The translations under genes were made by a program, and so were the position numbers. Below, piece by piece: positions 7,991 to 17,905 of a stretch of DNA of 40,856 nucleotides (position 1 is the stretch's first letter; each line of letters starts with the position of its first letter). The stretch is taken from NCBI GenBank assembly GCA_902362865.1, contig CABIYE010000032.1, positions 1 through 40,856 on the forward strand, read 5' to 3'. This stretch comes from Clostridiaceae bacterium. Lineage in GTDB: Bacteria > Bacillota > Clostridia > Lachnospirales > Lachnospiraceae. The notes under the pieces were generated by a model, which saw nothing but the letters and a program-made list of their open reading frames with translations, was not told where the DNA came from and ran no database searches.

Positions 7991-9475
7991 TTAGCCCCAC
8001 GGATTCTCTGTTGGATATCTTACGCCCGCCGGCTGGTTATAGCCAATTTCATCAACCGGAACTCCGATATATTTGAATACTTCATACAATGCTTTTCCAT
8101 AATGGCCGAATGCAACCGCTCCATGATGCGGGAAGCCTCCTTCAATCAGCACATGACGGTAGAATCTTCCCATCTCCGGAATTGCGAATACACCGATTCC
8201 TCCGAAGGAACGTGTTGCAACAGGAAGGATCTCACCATGCGCAATATAAGCACGAAGGATATTATCTGCTGTACTCTGCAAACGGAAGAATGTGATATCG
8301 CCAGGAACAATATCTCCTTCCAATGTTCCCTGTGTAACTTCTTCCGGAAGTGTTCTCGCCATAATTTTCTGATACTTCATCTCACAGCTTGTCAGCTTAC
8401 CGGAAGCTGTATTTCCACAATGGAATCCCATGAAGGTATCTTTCTGTGTATAGTTATATTTTCCTTTGATCTCTGACTCATACATATCCTTCGGTACAGA
8501 GTTGTTAATGTCAAGAAGTGTTACTGCATCCTGACTTACAACCGTTCCGATAAACTCGCTGAGTGCTCCATAAATATCTACTTCACAGGATACCGGAATT
8601 CCCTGTGCTGTCAGACGGCTGTTAACAAAGCATGGTACGAAACCAAACTGTGTCTGGAATGCCGGCCAGCATTTTCCAGCGATTGCAACATATTTTCTGT
8701 ATCCTCTGTGTTCCTCTACCCAATCCTTCAATGTCAGTTCATACTGAGCCAGCTTGGAGAGAATCTCTGGTTTCTTATTACCTGCTCCCAGCTCTTTTGC
8801 CATATCTTCAACAACAGCCGGAATTCTTTCATCTCCTGCATGCTTGTTGAACGCTTCAAACAGGTCTAATTCAGAGTTCTCTTCAATCTCTACTCCGATA
8901 TTATAAAGCTGCTTGATCGGTGCATTACAAGCAAGGAAGTTCAGCGGACGCGGTCCGAAGCTGATAAGCTTCAAGTTGTTCAGTCCTTCGATGGCTCTTG
9001 CGATTGGAAGGAAATCATGAATCATATCTGCACACTCTTCTGCATCTCCAACCGGGTATTCCGGAATATATGCGCGAATGTTACGAAGCTTTAAATTGTA
9101 GCTTGCGTTAAGCATACCACAGTAAGCGTCTCCACGGCCATCAAGCAGGTTGTCGCCTGACTCTTCCGCTGCTGCAATGAACATCTTTGGTCCCTCGAAA
9201 TGCTTTGCAAGCAGAGTCTCTGAAATCTCTGGTCCGAAATTTCCAAGATATACTACCAATGCATTACATCCTGCCTTCTTAATATCTTCCAAAGCCTGTA
9301 CCATATGGATCTCACTCTCTACGATACAGATCGGACATTCATAGATTCCTTCTGAGCCGTATTTCTCTGTGTAAGCCTTCATCAGATTCTCTCTTCTTGT
9401 TACAGAAAGACTCTCCGGGAAACAGTCACGGCTTACCGCTACAACTCCAACTTTTACTTCTGGCATGTTACTCAT
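7991..9475 (-). CDS. L-fucose/L-arabinose isomerase family sugar isomerase (COG2407)
   Basis: A 494-aa protein of the fucose isomerase-like family: Mn-dependent aldose-ketose isomerases with N-terminal Rossmann-like domains and a metal-binding C-terminal region. Likely metal ligands are the Glu of SCEVDIYGAL, the Asp of TLLDINNS and the His of HHGAVAFGHYG, in the order seen in FucI. It starts at ATG with GGAGG upstream. Because the next gene is xylulokinase rather than fuculokinase, and a secreted arabinofuranosidase lies nearby, a pentose (L-arabinose, D-arabinose or xylose) is a more likely substrate than L-fucose. That is inference from context. No permease or transcription factor for the sugar is in this operon. 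Confidence 0.8.
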   Translation of the reverse strand: MSNMPEVKVGVVAVSRDCFPESLSVTRRENLMKAYTEKYGSEGIYECPICIVESEIHMVQALEDIKKAGCNALVVYLGNFGPEISETLLAKHFEGPKMFIAAAEESGDNLLDGRGDAYCGMLNASYNLKLRNIRAYIPEYPVGDAEECADMIHDFLPIARAIEGLNNLKLISFGPRPLNFLACNAPIKQLYNIGVEIEENSELDLFEAFNKHAGDERIPAVVEDMAKELGAGNKKPEILSKLAQYELTLKDWVEEHRGYRKYVAIAGKCWPAFQTQFGFVPCFVNSRLTAQGIPVSCEVDIYGALSEFIGTVVSQDAVTLLDINNSVPKDMYESEIKGKYNYTQKDTFMGFHCGNTASGKLTSCEMKYQKIMARTLPEEVTQGTLEGDIVPGDITFFRLQSTADNILRAYIAHGEILPVATRSFGGIGVFAIPEMGRFYRHVLIEGGFPHHGAVAFGHYGKALYEVFKYIGVPVDEIGYNQPAGVRYPTENPWG

Positions 9476-9527
9476 AATAGTTGTCCTCCTTCATTTGAAC
9501 ATATACTTATAATTTAAATAATTTATA

Positions 9528-10319
9528 TTACGCTTTAGATGAAAGCGTAGTATTCTCACCGGTGCTTTTATGTAAAATCTGAAGTACCTGCCTCAAATCC
9601 TCAACCCCCATCTGTCCGGGAGCAGAAGCTTTTTTAGCAGCGCCAAACGTCATTGCCGATCCGAATATCTCTCCGCTGAGACGGCTGATTACGCCATTTC
9701 CTGACATGGACATTGTAATAATCGGTCTGTCAGCATACTCTTCCGCCATCTCCCTGGTAGCGCTAAGCAGCGTCAGTACATCTTTCTTATTGCCCGGCAT
9801 CACCGCAATTTTGGGAATATCCGCTCCCAACTCCTGCATCCTGCGCAGCCTTCCCACAATAACATCTTTCTCAGGCGTCCCGTTAAAATCATGGTTAGAC
9901 GCTATCACCTTCACCCCACAGCCATGGGCCTGCTCAATCATCTCTTTTACAATAGAATCTCCGGTAAAAACCTCTATATCTATAATATCAATAAAACCTG
10001 TTTTTGTCACTAATTTGTTTAGTTTTACGTACTCATTTCTTTCAATTTCTTTCTCTCCGCCCTCTCCGGAAGTGCGAAAGGTAAAAAGAAGCGGAATCTC
10101 TCCAAGTGTCTTGCGAAGCTCTCTCAGAATCTTTTCTACCTCGTTAAAATCAAACACATTTTCAAACCAGTCTGCACGCCACTCCGCCACATCAGCCGGA
10201 ATATTGTGAAGAGCTTTTGCCTCTTCGATAATATTTTCTCTCGTCACTCCTACGATTGGGACGCAGATTTTAGGAATTCCTTCCCCGATTTTCACATTTC
10301 TTACTATTACTGGTTCCAT
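9528..10319 (-). CDS. aroD: 3-dehydroquinate dehydratase, type I
   Basis: Third step of the shikimate pathway: dehydrates 3-dehydroquinate to 3-dehydroshikimate through a Schiff base. The 263 aa match the type I family. The catalytic His is in KVIASNHDFNGTP and the Schiff-base Lys in PKIAVMPGNKKD. ERNEYVKLNK and the C-terminal ASAPGQM loop are also typical. AGGAGG stands four bases before the ATG. It lies between the small membrane protein gene and the sugar isomerase gene and has no other shikimate genes next to it; hisC two genes upstream is the only other amino-acid biosynthesis gene nearby. Confidence 0.93.
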   Translation of the reverse strand: MEPVIVRNVKIGEGIPKICVPIVGVTRENIIEEAKALHNIPADVAEWRADWFENVFDFNEVEKILRELRKTLGEIPLLFTFRTSGEGGEKEIERNEYVKLNKLVTKTGFIDIIDIEVFTGDSIVKEMIEQAHGCGVKVIASNHDFNGTPEKDVIVGRLRRMQELGADIPKIAVMPGNKKDVLTLLSATREMAEEYADRPIITMSMSGNGVISRLSGEIFGSAMTFGAAKKASAPGQMGVEDLRQVLQILHKSTGENTTLSSKA

Positions 10320-10410
10320 ACATCCTCCTGCTATCTAACGGTTTCTGCGGAATTCGCCGGACACAACTCCGTATTTACTCTTAAAAAATCCTTACAGGCA
10401 TGTTCCTGAC

Positions 10411-10923
10411 TTACCCGATCAATTGAACTCCGCCCAACAGCACGTAAGATACAAACCACATAATCACCGTAGCCATACAGATTCCAATAACAACCGCCGG
10501 AAATGCCTTCTTAAATTTAATACCAAGCAGCGCCGCAATCAACGAACCAGTCCACGCTCCCGTTCCTGGAAGCGGAATTCCTACAAAAAGAACCAGCCCC
10601 CAGAATTCATACTTTTCAATTTTATCACTCTTGCTCATGGCCTTTGTCTCCAGCTTCGTTACAAGCGGTCTAAAAACCTTCGTTCCCTTCATCCAATTGA
10701 AAATCGGCGTAATCAAAAGTAAGATAAACGGAACAGGAATGATATTTCCGATAATACAAAGCGGAATCGCCGTCGATACAGGTACACCAAGAATCGGTCC
10801 CGCTACCAACAGCGCCCCCCTGAGCTCCAGAATCGGAATCATGGAAATAATAAATACGATTGCTTCTTTGCCAAAGCTCCCGCTTAAAGCATCAATTACA
10901 CTCTGCACTAATGTTTCAGTCAT
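10411..10923 (-). CDS. COG2426 / Sm_multidrug_ex family small membrane protein
   Basis: A 170-aa hydrophobic protein with about four membrane segments (near residues 20-40, 45-75, 105-130, 140-165). The pattern ISMIPILELRGALLVAG followed by IPLCIIGNIIPVPFILL is the signature of the family named small multidrug export proteins. That name comes from early annotation and the transport role is poorly supported. It starts 11 bp after the hisC stop with AAGGAG upstream, so it is co-transcribed with hisC. Confidence 0.85.
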   Translation of the reverse strand: MTETLVQSVIDALSGSFGKEAIVFIISMIPILELRGALLVAGPILGVPVSTAIPLCIIGNIIPVPFILLLITPIFNWMKGTKVFRPLVTKLETKAMSKSDKIEKYEFWGLVLFVGIPLPGTGAWTGSLIAALLGIKFKKAFPAVVIGICMATVIMWFVSYVLLGGVQLIG

Positions 10924-10933
10924 AAGCCTCTCC

Positions 10934-11992
10934 TTACTTATTATTGATATACTCTCTCAGGAAATCAAACAATATCTGCATCTCTTCCTTCGTTCCGACA
11001 GTAATGCGCAAGTATTGCTCAATCCGCTCACTTCCCCAGAAACGCACATAAATATCATGCTTTTTCAATGCTTCAAATAACTCTTTTGCATCATAGTTCG
11101 GATGAGTTGCGAAAATGAAATTGGCTCTGGAATCCGGGAATTCAAATCCCAGCTTCGCAAGCTCCCCCTTCGCCCATTCTCTCGTATCCACAATTTTCTG
11201 CACCGTCTCTTCAAAATACTCTCTGTCCTTTACAGCTTCCACCCCGTATAAAAGAGACGTCTGATTCATGGTGTATGAATTAAAGGAATACTTTGCATCA
11301 TTCAAATATTTGATAAGCTTCGGATTACTGATAGCATAACCAATGCGCATTCCCGCCATGGAGCGTGCCTTGGAAAATGTCTGTACTACGATCAGATTCT
11401 CATATTTATCAATCAGTTCCAGTGCAGACCGTCCCGCAAAATCAATATATGCCTCATCTACAATAACAATGACATCCTGATTATGCATAAGTATATCTTC
11501 TACAAAGTCCAAATCCTCGTAAATAGCTGTCGGTGCATTGGGATTTGGGAAAATGACTCCGCCATTTTCCCTATAGTAATCTTCTTTTACAATCTTAAAA
11601 TCCTCATCTAGCTTCTGACACTCATAAGGAATCCGATAAAGTTCCGCCCAAACTTTATAAAAAGAATACGTAATGTCCGGGAAAAAAATTGGTTTTTCCG
11701 AATTAAAAAATGTCAGGAAACACATGGAAAGAACATCATCAGACCCAACTCCCACAAACACCTGATCCCTGCCTACCCCGTAGAATTCTGCCAGGGCATC
11801 TACCAGGCTTTCTGCCGTAGGATCCGGGTACAGGCGCAGTCTATCTGGATCCATCTCCTGCATCGCCTTCCACACGCCCGGTGCAGGCGGATAAGGATTT
11901 TCGTTCGTATTTAACTTAATTACCTTGCGCTGAGGCTGCTCCCCCGGCACATAAGGTTCTACTCTTCTGATATTTTTCTCAAATGCCTTCAT
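10934..11992 (-). CDS. hisC: Histidinol-phosphate aminotransferase
   Basis: A 352-aa class II PLP aminotransferase that interconverts imidazole acetol-phosphate and histidinol phosphate; some homologues accept phenylpyruvate or related keto acids. KLNTNENPYPPAP near the N-terminus, the VDEAYIDFAG Asp/Tyr motif and the PLP lysine in TFSKARSMAGMRIGY are diagnostic. The ATG overlaps the stop codon of the preceding aminotransferase gene by one base (TAATG), so the pair is translationally coupled. No other his genes are present, so a broader aromatic aminotransferase role together with aroD is possible. Confidence 0.9.
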   Translation of the reverse strand: MKAFEKNIRRVEPYVPGEQPQRKVIKLNTNENPYPPAPGVWKAMQEMDPDRLRLYPDPTAESLVDALAEFYGVGRDQVFVGVGSDDVLSMCFLTFFNSEKPIFFPDITYSFYKVWAELYRIPYECQKLDEDFKIVKEDYYRENGGVIFPNPNAPTAIYEDLDFVEDILMHNQDVIVIVDEAYIDFAGRSALELIDKYENLIVVQTFSKARSMAGMRIGYAISNPKLIKYLNDAKYSFNSYTMNQTSLLYGVEAVKDREYFEETVQKIVDTREWAKGELAKLGFEFPDSRANFIFATHPNYDAKELFEALKKHDIYVRFWGSERIEQYLRITVGTKEEMQILFDFLREYINNK

Positions 11993-13185
11993 TATTTCTG
12001 AAAATACTCCTTTGCAAGCTCTTTAAACTTCGGAAGCGAATTCACAATTGTCTCATAAGCCACACAATACGCAATACGTACATATCCCGGGCAGGCAAAA
12101 GAACTTCCCGGCACAATCAATATATTATATTTTTTGGCTGCCGCACAGAATGCTTTTTCATCCGCAATCGGAGCTTTCATAAACAGATAAAACGCCCCTT
12201 CCGGCTTAATACACTCAAATCCACATTCCGTCAATCCATTATAAAGAGTCTCTCTGTTTCTGTCATAATAAGAAATATCCGTCTTCTCATTCAGACACTT
12301 TGCAACCACCTTCTGCTGCAGTGTAGGCGCATTGACAAATCCAAGAATACGGGTCGCTACATTCGCTGCTGACAGTACGTCTTCACTGTCCTTCACTTCA
12401 TCAGGAATTACCAGATAGCCAATACGCTCACCCGGAAGGGATAAGGATTTGCTGTAAGAGTATCCCACAATTGTATTATCATAATATTTCGTTAAATATG
12501 GAACTTCTACTCCACCATACACCAATTCACGGTACGGCTCATCGGAAATCAGATAAATGTCTGTCCCATATTCCTTCTGTTTCGCCTCCATGATTGCCGC
12601 CATTTTCCGGATTGTCTCTTCTGAATATACCACACCTGTCGGATTATTTGGAGTATTGACAACAACCGCTTTCGTCTTCGGGGTGATTTTCTCTTCAAAT
12701 TCATCCAGTTTTGGCTGGAAATCCACAGTATTCGGTGATATTTCCACAAGAACACCATCATAATTATTGGTATAGGAACGGTATTCTCCAAAATAAGGAG
12801 CAAATGCAATTACTTCATCGCCGGGATTAATCAGCGTTTTCAAAATAACATTCAGACCACCGGCAGCTCCTACCGTCATAACAATATTTTTCCCTTCAAA
12901 TGCCGTCCCAAACCGTTCATTCAAAGAATCAGCAACTGCCTTCCTTACATCCGCATAGCCACAGTTACTGTTGGTATACCCATGCAGCACCACCGGATCT
13001 TCTTCATCCAAAAGCTCTATAATCGCCTTCTTCACTGCCTGTGGCGCAGCCACATTCGGATTACCCAGGCTGAAATCATACACATTTTCGGCGCCATAAA
13101 TCCCTGCCAGCCTATTTCCTTCTTCAAACATTGCACGGATAGCGGAACTATTTGCCACCATGCCTTTCATTTTCTCTGCTATCAT
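11992..13185 (-). CDS. Class I/II PLP-dependent aminotransferase (aspartate aminotransferase-like)
   Basis: A 397-aa fold-type I aminotransferase. DFSLGNPNVAAP at the N-terminus, NTPNNPTGVVYS in the middle, the YLISDEPYRE Asp/Tyr motif and the PLP lysine in YSYSKSLSLPGERIGYL place it among aspartate/aromatic aminotransferases common in Clostridia. The amino donor and acceptor cannot be told from the sequence. AGGAG lies about ten bases before the ATG. The stop overlaps the hisC start. Confidence 0.9.
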   Translation of the reverse strand: MIAEKMKGMVANSSAIRAMFEEGNRLAGIYGAENVYDFSLGNPNVAAPQAVKKAIIELLDEEDPVVLHGYTNSNCGYADVRKAVADSLNERFGTAFEGKNIVMTVGAAGGLNVILKTLINPGDEVIAFAPYFGEYRSYTNNYDGVLVEISPNTVDFQPKLDEFEEKITPKTKAVVVNTPNNPTGVVYSEETIRKMAAIMEAKQKEYGTDIYLISDEPYRELVYGGVEVPYLTKYYDNTIVGYSYSKSLSLPGERIGYLVIPDEVKDSEDVLSAANVATRILGFVNAPTLQQKVVAKCLNEKTDISYYDRNRETLYNGLTECGFECIKPEGAFYLFMKAPIADEKAFCAAAKKYNILIVPGSSFACPGYVRIAYCVAYETIVNSLPKFKELAKEYFQK

Positions 13186-13217
13186 CGCTTCTTCACTCCT
13201 ATCTTTTTATCCTGTGT

Positions 13218-14120
13218 CTATCTCTCTGTAACCAAGCCTTTCTCTACCATAAATACCGGGCGGTAAGAACGCTTTGCCTTCCGCAGTCCCTCTTCACCGG
13301 TGTCCTCTTCCCGGTTCACGTACTTATAATCCTTACACTCATGTTCTACAAACTGCTGGTTAATCATAGTATAAGCTCCCGGTACATCCGCAAATGCCTT
13401 CTCAATATGGACAACAAAAGTATCCGAACAAATCGGTTCGCCAATAGAGAATGCGACAATCTTTCCGTCCACTCTCAAAAGACCTCCTGTAAGCTCCAGC
13501 TCTTCAAAAAGCCTGAGAGAATTGAGCGTCACACACATCTCCGCATTTTTCTCTATATCCTCTTCACAGCCGTTCTGATTCCGCCAGTTAAGCGCCATCT
13601 GAAAGCATTCTTCTACATTCTCCCTGGTAATCGTCTCATAACTCCATCTGTCCTCATAAAGTGACTTGAATTTATTGATATGGTTTCTTTTACCATGCAG
13701 CTTCTTCCCGGAAAGAGTTATAAGCTTCTCTGATTCATACACATAATCAGCAAGATCCTCATTATACTCTATCCGAAATCGCTGCGGATACCACTCCTCC
13801 AGCAGTTCAAAATTATCCGGCGTCACATTGTACATACAGAAAGGGACTCCCCTCTCTTCACTATACTGTCTGAGCACCTTAAGTGCCTTCTTTACATTTT
13901 CCGGTTCTCCCGCCGGAAAAGCAAATGCAAGCCTGTCTTCATCTTCGCTCTTAAATACCAGCGCATCCTCTACAATCGCAAACTGCACCTTGTAATGCCT
14001 GGACCAAAGATACACATTCACAAAGGTTCTCTCACAGCTTCTGCTGGTATGGTGTTTAAAATAATGAGAAATCAATTCCTTATCTTCTAATTCTGCTCTT
14101 TTAAAATTCAGTTCAATCAT
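13218..14120 (-). CDS. DUF2156 domain protein (phosphatidylglycerol lysyltransferase C-terminal domain-like)
   Basis: A 300-aa soluble protein resembling the GNAT-fold C-terminal domain of MprF-type aminoacyl-phosphatidylglycerol synthases, but without the membrane flippase part. Visible landmarks are TFVNVYLWSRHY near residue 35, KLHGKRNHINKF near 135, and the FSIGEPICSDTFVVHIEKAF / MINQQF block near 230-260. Such stand-alone proteins are widespread in Firmicutes; their substrate is not established. The ATG overlaps the stop of the nucleotidase gene (ATGA). Confidence 0.85.
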   Translation of the reverse strand: MIELNFKRAELEDKELISHYFKHHTSRSCERTFVNVYLWSRHYKVQFAIVEDALVFKSEDEDRLAFAFPAGEPENVKKALKVLRQYSEERGVPFCMYNVTPDNFELLEEWYPQRFRIEYNEDLADYVYESEKLITLSGKKLHGKRNHINKFKSLYEDRWSYETITRENVEECFQMALNWRNQNGCEEDIEKNAEMCVTLNSLRLFEELELTGGLLRVDGKIVAFSIGEPICSDTFVVHIEKAFADVPGAYTMINQQFVEHECKDYKYVNREEDTGEEGLRKAKRSYRPVFMVEKGLVTER

Positions 14121-16108
14121 TTTCTACCTTCTCTTCTGATTTTTTTCTTAGCATAAATTTTAGTATAGCATAAACGAATCAGTAAAACAACCAACACCAG
14201 AATAAGAATCAACACCCCATATACTACAAGGGCAATCTTATTCGGATTTTTCAGAAGTTCTACAATATTTTTCGTATCCTGCATCTCTTTCCTGCCCTCC
14301 GGAGCCTCATAACGCTCAGGGACAACTGACACACCTTCTGCATTTTCCGTAAAGGAATCCAGATAACTTGCCAGCGCATACCACTCCTTCACCTCATTTC
14401 CCTTCTGGTCATGAATGATATACTGTTCAAAATCTGTAATCTTCTCTCCTTCTTTGTTCTTTGGAGTAATCTTAAGTATACCCTTTGACGTATCTTCTAC
14501 CGCGCCAAGCATCTGTGCGGAATAAAGTCCTGACACTACCCGGTATAATTTATCATCCTCTAATTTTTCCATCTGATCCACATAAATCTTATCTTCCTGG
14601 CCTACGCTGTCCGCAGTAAGTCCGGCTGCCGTCACACGGTTCAGAATCAGTCGGTTCGGATTATAAATCCACTTCATACCGCTTGGATAAAGCTGCGCCG
14701 CCGTCATAAGCGGAGATACGGATGCATCAATTTCTGCCACCGTCTTTAATTCTGCCCCTGTCAGATACACACTGACCAGCGGATAGCCGGTAATCCGGTC
14801 TGCTCCAATCCCCAATGCACTGACATTAAAGGCATCCGACACCGTAATTTCTCCCTTTTGGAAAGTATCGCGGATAACACCGGACGCAACAACCGCCAAT
14901 GCGATTGGTTCATAATCCTCTCCTTCTGCTTGTTTCACTGCATAAATGTAAGAATCCGAAATCAAATTTCCCAGATTGGACTCTTCCAGCTTTGCATAAA
15001 GGTCATCTACCTCTGAAAAGGTAATATCATTCTCAGCCAGAACCTGATCTGCCGTATAACCAAACCGGCTCAGGTATTCCTCATTGATAATCTCTTTATA
15101 ATCAGAAAGATAGGCTGTGATTTCTGCATCCTGCTCCACACTGTCATCCATCGCCACAAGCGCATAATCCTCTACTTTCCAACGTCCGTCTTCTCCGGGG
15201 ATAAGGTTCAATTCTCCCAGATTCTGCCCGTAACATCCTGCTGATACGATTACAGTATCCCCGTATACTAAAGGTTCCGGTAGCACCGTATGGCTGTGTC
15301 CGCTGATAATCACATCAATCTCCGGCACTTCTTTTGCAAGAATTTCATCTTCCGACTTATCAGCATCTTCCGACGTACCGCTGTGAGACAGGCACACAAT
15401 CATATCCACATCTTCCTTCTGCAATTCCGCCACAACTTCCTTTGAAGTTTCTACAATATCTTCAAACTCCAGTCCGCTCTCCGGGGCACAGGCCTCTGCG
15501 TCTTCTCCCATCACGCCATATACACCCACACGCACTCCGGCACGCTCAATAACCGTATAAGGCGTACTTCCATAATCCGCCAGAGCTTTCTGAATCACCT
15601 GGTCATCCTCGTCATTATTTTTCTCCCAATCAATATTGGCAATCACAAACTGTGGCAACGTAAGCGTCTCATCTTCCGCCTCGTTTTCCAAGGCGCTGCG
15701 GAACATATTAGCAACTCCCTGCGCCCGGTAATCAAATTCATGGTTGCCAAACGTAGTCGCATCATATCCCATCCGTCCCAGCATAGTAAGCTCCGCCGCA
15801 TCTGTCTCATAGATCGTCTGATATAGCGTCCCCATAGAAAAATCTCCGCCATCAAGTAAAAACGTCGCCGGATTTTCTTCTCTCTTCTCATCTATTTCCG
15901 TCTTCAAACGCCCAATGCCTCCAACCATTCCGGAGTCCGACTTAAATTCATCCAGCCTGGAATGCATATCATGGGTAAACAGAATCGTCACCCGGTCTTC
16001 CTGTGCTTCCTTTCTCTTATTATCCTCTGCCAATGTCGAAGTAACACACATAGAACAGGTCATTAAAACTGCCATTGCGGCAGACATCATTCTTTTCCTG
16101 AAAATCAT
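14117..16108 (-). CDS. Surface 5'-nucleotidase/UshA-like metallophosphoesterase
   Basis: A 663-aa exported phosphoesterase expected to hydrolyse nucleotides or related phosphates outside the membrane. After a signal peptide (1-28), the metallophosphoesterase domain (~42-300) shows THDMHSRLD, DGGDFSMGT, FGNHEFDYR and ISGHSHTVLP, covering the metal ligands. The 5'-nucleotidase C-terminal substrate domain spans ~345-600. A membrane helix (~629-652) with a basic tail anchors the C-terminus. GGGGAGG precedes the ATG, and the start overlaps the end of the ABC transporter gene (ATGA). The same overlap joins it to the DUF2156 gene, so the three genes are strictly coupled. Confidence 0.9.
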   Translation of the reverse strand: MIFRKRMMSAAMAVLMTCSMCVTSTLAEDNKRKEAQEDRVTILFTHDMHSRLDEFKSDSGMVGGIGRLKTEIDEKREENPATFLLDGGDFSMGTLYQTIYETDAAELTMLGRMGYDATTFGNHEFDYRAQGVANMFRSALENEAEDETLTLPQFVIANIDWEKNNDEDDQVIQKALADYGSTPYTVIERAGVRVGVYGVMGEDAEACAPESGLEFEDIVETSKEVVAELQKEDVDMIVCLSHSGTSEDADKSEDEILAKEVPEIDVIISGHSHTVLPEPLVYGDTVIVSAGCYGQNLGELNLIPGEDGRWKVEDYALVAMDDSVEQDAEITAYLSDYKEIINEEYLSRFGYTADQVLAENDITFSEVDDLYAKLEESNLGNLISDSYIYAVKQAEGEDYEPIALAVVASGVIRDTFQKGEITVSDAFNVSALGIGADRITGYPLVSVYLTGAELKTVAEIDASVSPLMTAAQLYPSGMKWIYNPNRLILNRVTAAGLTADSVGQEDKIYVDQMEKLEDDKLYRVVSGLYSAQMLGAVEDTSKGILKITPKNKEGEKITDFEQYIIHDQKGNEVKEWYALASYLDSFTENAEGVSVVPERYEAPEGRKEMQDTKNIVELLKNPNKIALVVYGVLILILVLVVLLIRLCYTKIYAKKKIRREGRK

Positions 16109-17844
16109 TTCCTTTCCTCCCCTGAAAAATAAAGGGACTCGTAAATTCCCTTTTTTGCAAGCAGTTCTTCATGCGTGCCCTGCTCTGCAATCCCCTCTTC
16201 CGTAAGCACCAATATCTTCTGTGCATTACGTATCGTTGTAAGCCTGTGCGCAATCACAAAAGTTGTCCGATCCTTCGCCAGACTTTCCAGTGATTTCTGC
16301 ACAACCTTTTCACTCTCATTATCTAACGCCGAAGTGGCCTCATCAAAGATTAAAATCGGCGGATTCTTTAAAAATACTCTTGCAATGGATAGCCTCTGCT
16401 TCTGGCCGCCTGATAGTTTTACACCTCTTTGTCCAATATCCGTATCATATCCGTCCGGAAAGCTCATAATGAATTCATGAGCATTGGCATTCTTCGCCGC
16501 CAGAACAACCTCCTCATCCGTTGCCTCCGATTTGCCATACCGGATATTTTCCATAATCGTCCCGGCAAACAAATACACATCCTGCTGCACAATCCCCACA
16601 TTATTGCGCAAGTCATTTAACTTCATGTCTCGGACATCTACGCCATCAATCAAAAGCTCTCCCTCCGACACATCATAAAATCTGGGAATCAGACTGCATA
16701 GAGTGGTTTTTCCAACCCCTGAAGGTCCTACCAGCGCCATATATTCTCCGGCACGTACCTTCAGATTAATATGATTCAACACCTTCTCTTCATTATCTTC
16801 ATAATGAAACGATACATTCTTAAACTCAATATCTCCCTGCATATTTTCCATAGAAACCGCATCTGGTTTATCTGAAATATCCGGCGCAATGGAGAGAATC
16901 TCCAAGAAACGCTCAAATCCTGTATATCCATTCTGGAATTGCTCAGCAGAGTTCACCAGCTTCTTTACCGGCTCTGTAAAATTATTAATATACAAAAGAA
17001 AAGTAATCAAATCCGGGGCATTCACCCCGCCTGTGGTAAGGAAAATCCCTCCTGCAATCAACACACCCACCGTGACAAGGGTAGTCAGCGCAGTCAGCCC
17101 GGAATTATACATTCCCATGTATTTATAACTGTCCTTTTTTGCCTCAAGGAAATTGTGATTGCCCTTGTTGAACTTCTTCAGTTCTTCCTTTTCGTTTGCA
17201 AAGGACTTCACTACACGGATTCCGGCAAGACTATCTTCTATCTGACTGTTAATATCTGCAATCCTAGCACGGTTTCTGGCAAACGCCTGCTTCATTTTCA
17301 TATTATAATACACTGCGAAAGCCACCATCAACGGCACAAATGCAAACGCTGTCACCGTCAGCTTCGCATTAATATTCATAAGGATTACAAACGAACCCAC
17401 AATTTTAATAACCGAAATCAGCACATCCTCCGGTCCATGATGAAGAAGCTCGCTGATGTCAAATAAATCGCTGGTAATCCTGGATAGCAGATGCCCCACC
17501 TTTTGATTATCGTAAAAGGCAAAAGTCAACTTCTGGTAATGCCCGAAAATATCACTTCTCATATCCGCTTCCATCTTTGCGCCCATTACATGTCCAAAAT
17601 AGGAAATATAATAGTTACATCCAAATTCCACCAACACCAGAAAAATCAACAGCACTCCAAGATAAAAAATTACCCGTCTTGCATCCGCCGCCTCATAATA
17701 TACAACCTCGCTGGTAATATAACGCACAATCAGTGGGATAACCAGCGTCACCGCTGCACCCATGACTGCAAAAAACATGTCACTATAAAACAAAAATCTA
17801 TATGGCTTATAGTATGCAAATAGCTTCTTTAACTTATCCTTCAC
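16105..17844 (-). CDS. ABC transporter, fused permease and ATP-binding protein (exporter type)
   Basis: A 579-aa half-transporter: six-helix membrane domain (~1-300) followed by a nucleotide-binding domain (~330-575). It has Walker A GPSGVGKTTL (~375), Q-loop GIVQQDVYLFAG, signature LSGGQKQRL, Walker B ILIFDEATSALD and H-loop IAHRL. It would act as a homodimer or with a partner; the substrate is unknown, and lipids, peptides or drugs are typical. The start codon is GTG (17842-17844) with AGAAGGA six bases upstream. It is the first gene of the long minus-strand run, with a likely promoter at 17906-17934. Confidence 0.92.
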   Translation of the reverse strand: MKDKLKKLFAYYKPYRFLFYSDMFFAVMGAAVTLVIPLIVRYITSEVVYYEAADARRVIFYLGVLLIFLVLVEFGCNYYISYFGHVMGAKMEADMRSDIFGHYQKLTFAFYDNQKVGHLLSRITSDLFDISELLHHGPEDVLISVIKIVGSFVILMNINAKLTVTAFAFVPLMVAFAVYYNMKMKQAFARNRARIADINSQIEDSLAGIRVVKSFANEKEELKKFNKGNHNFLEAKKDSYKYMGMYNSGLTALTTLVTVGVLIAGGIFLTTGGVNAPDLITFLLYINNFTEPVKKLVNSAEQFQNGYTGFERFLEILSIAPDISDKPDAVSMENMQGDIEFKNVSFHYEDNEEKVLNHINLKVRAGEYMALVGPSGVGKTTLCSLIPRFYDVSEGELLIDGVDVRDMKLNDLRNNVGIVQQDVYLFAGTIMENIRYGKSEATDEEVVLAAKNANAHEFIMSFPDGYDTDIGQRGVKLSGGQKQRLSIARVFLKNPPILIFDEATSALDNESEKVVQKSLESLAKDRTTFVIAHRLTTIRNAQKILVLTEEGIAEQGTHEELLAKKGIYESLYFSGEERK

Positions 17845-17875
17845 CCTTTATCCTTCTTTCATGGCTACATATACT

Positions 17876-17903
17876 AATACGGCAGAGAAAAACCTGCCGT
17901 ATT
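17876..17903 (-). promoter_or_regulatory. 5'-leader hairpin of the ABC-transporter operon
   Basis: A perfect 10-bp stem (AATACGGCAG with CTGCCGTATT, 8-nt loop) lies at or within a few bases of the expected transcription start. It has no T-run in the minus direction, so it is more likely an mRNA 5'-end stem than a terminator. In the plus direction it would resemble a terminator (TTTTAT follows), but no plus-strand gene ends here. Confidence 0.5.
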
Positions 17904-17905
17904 TT

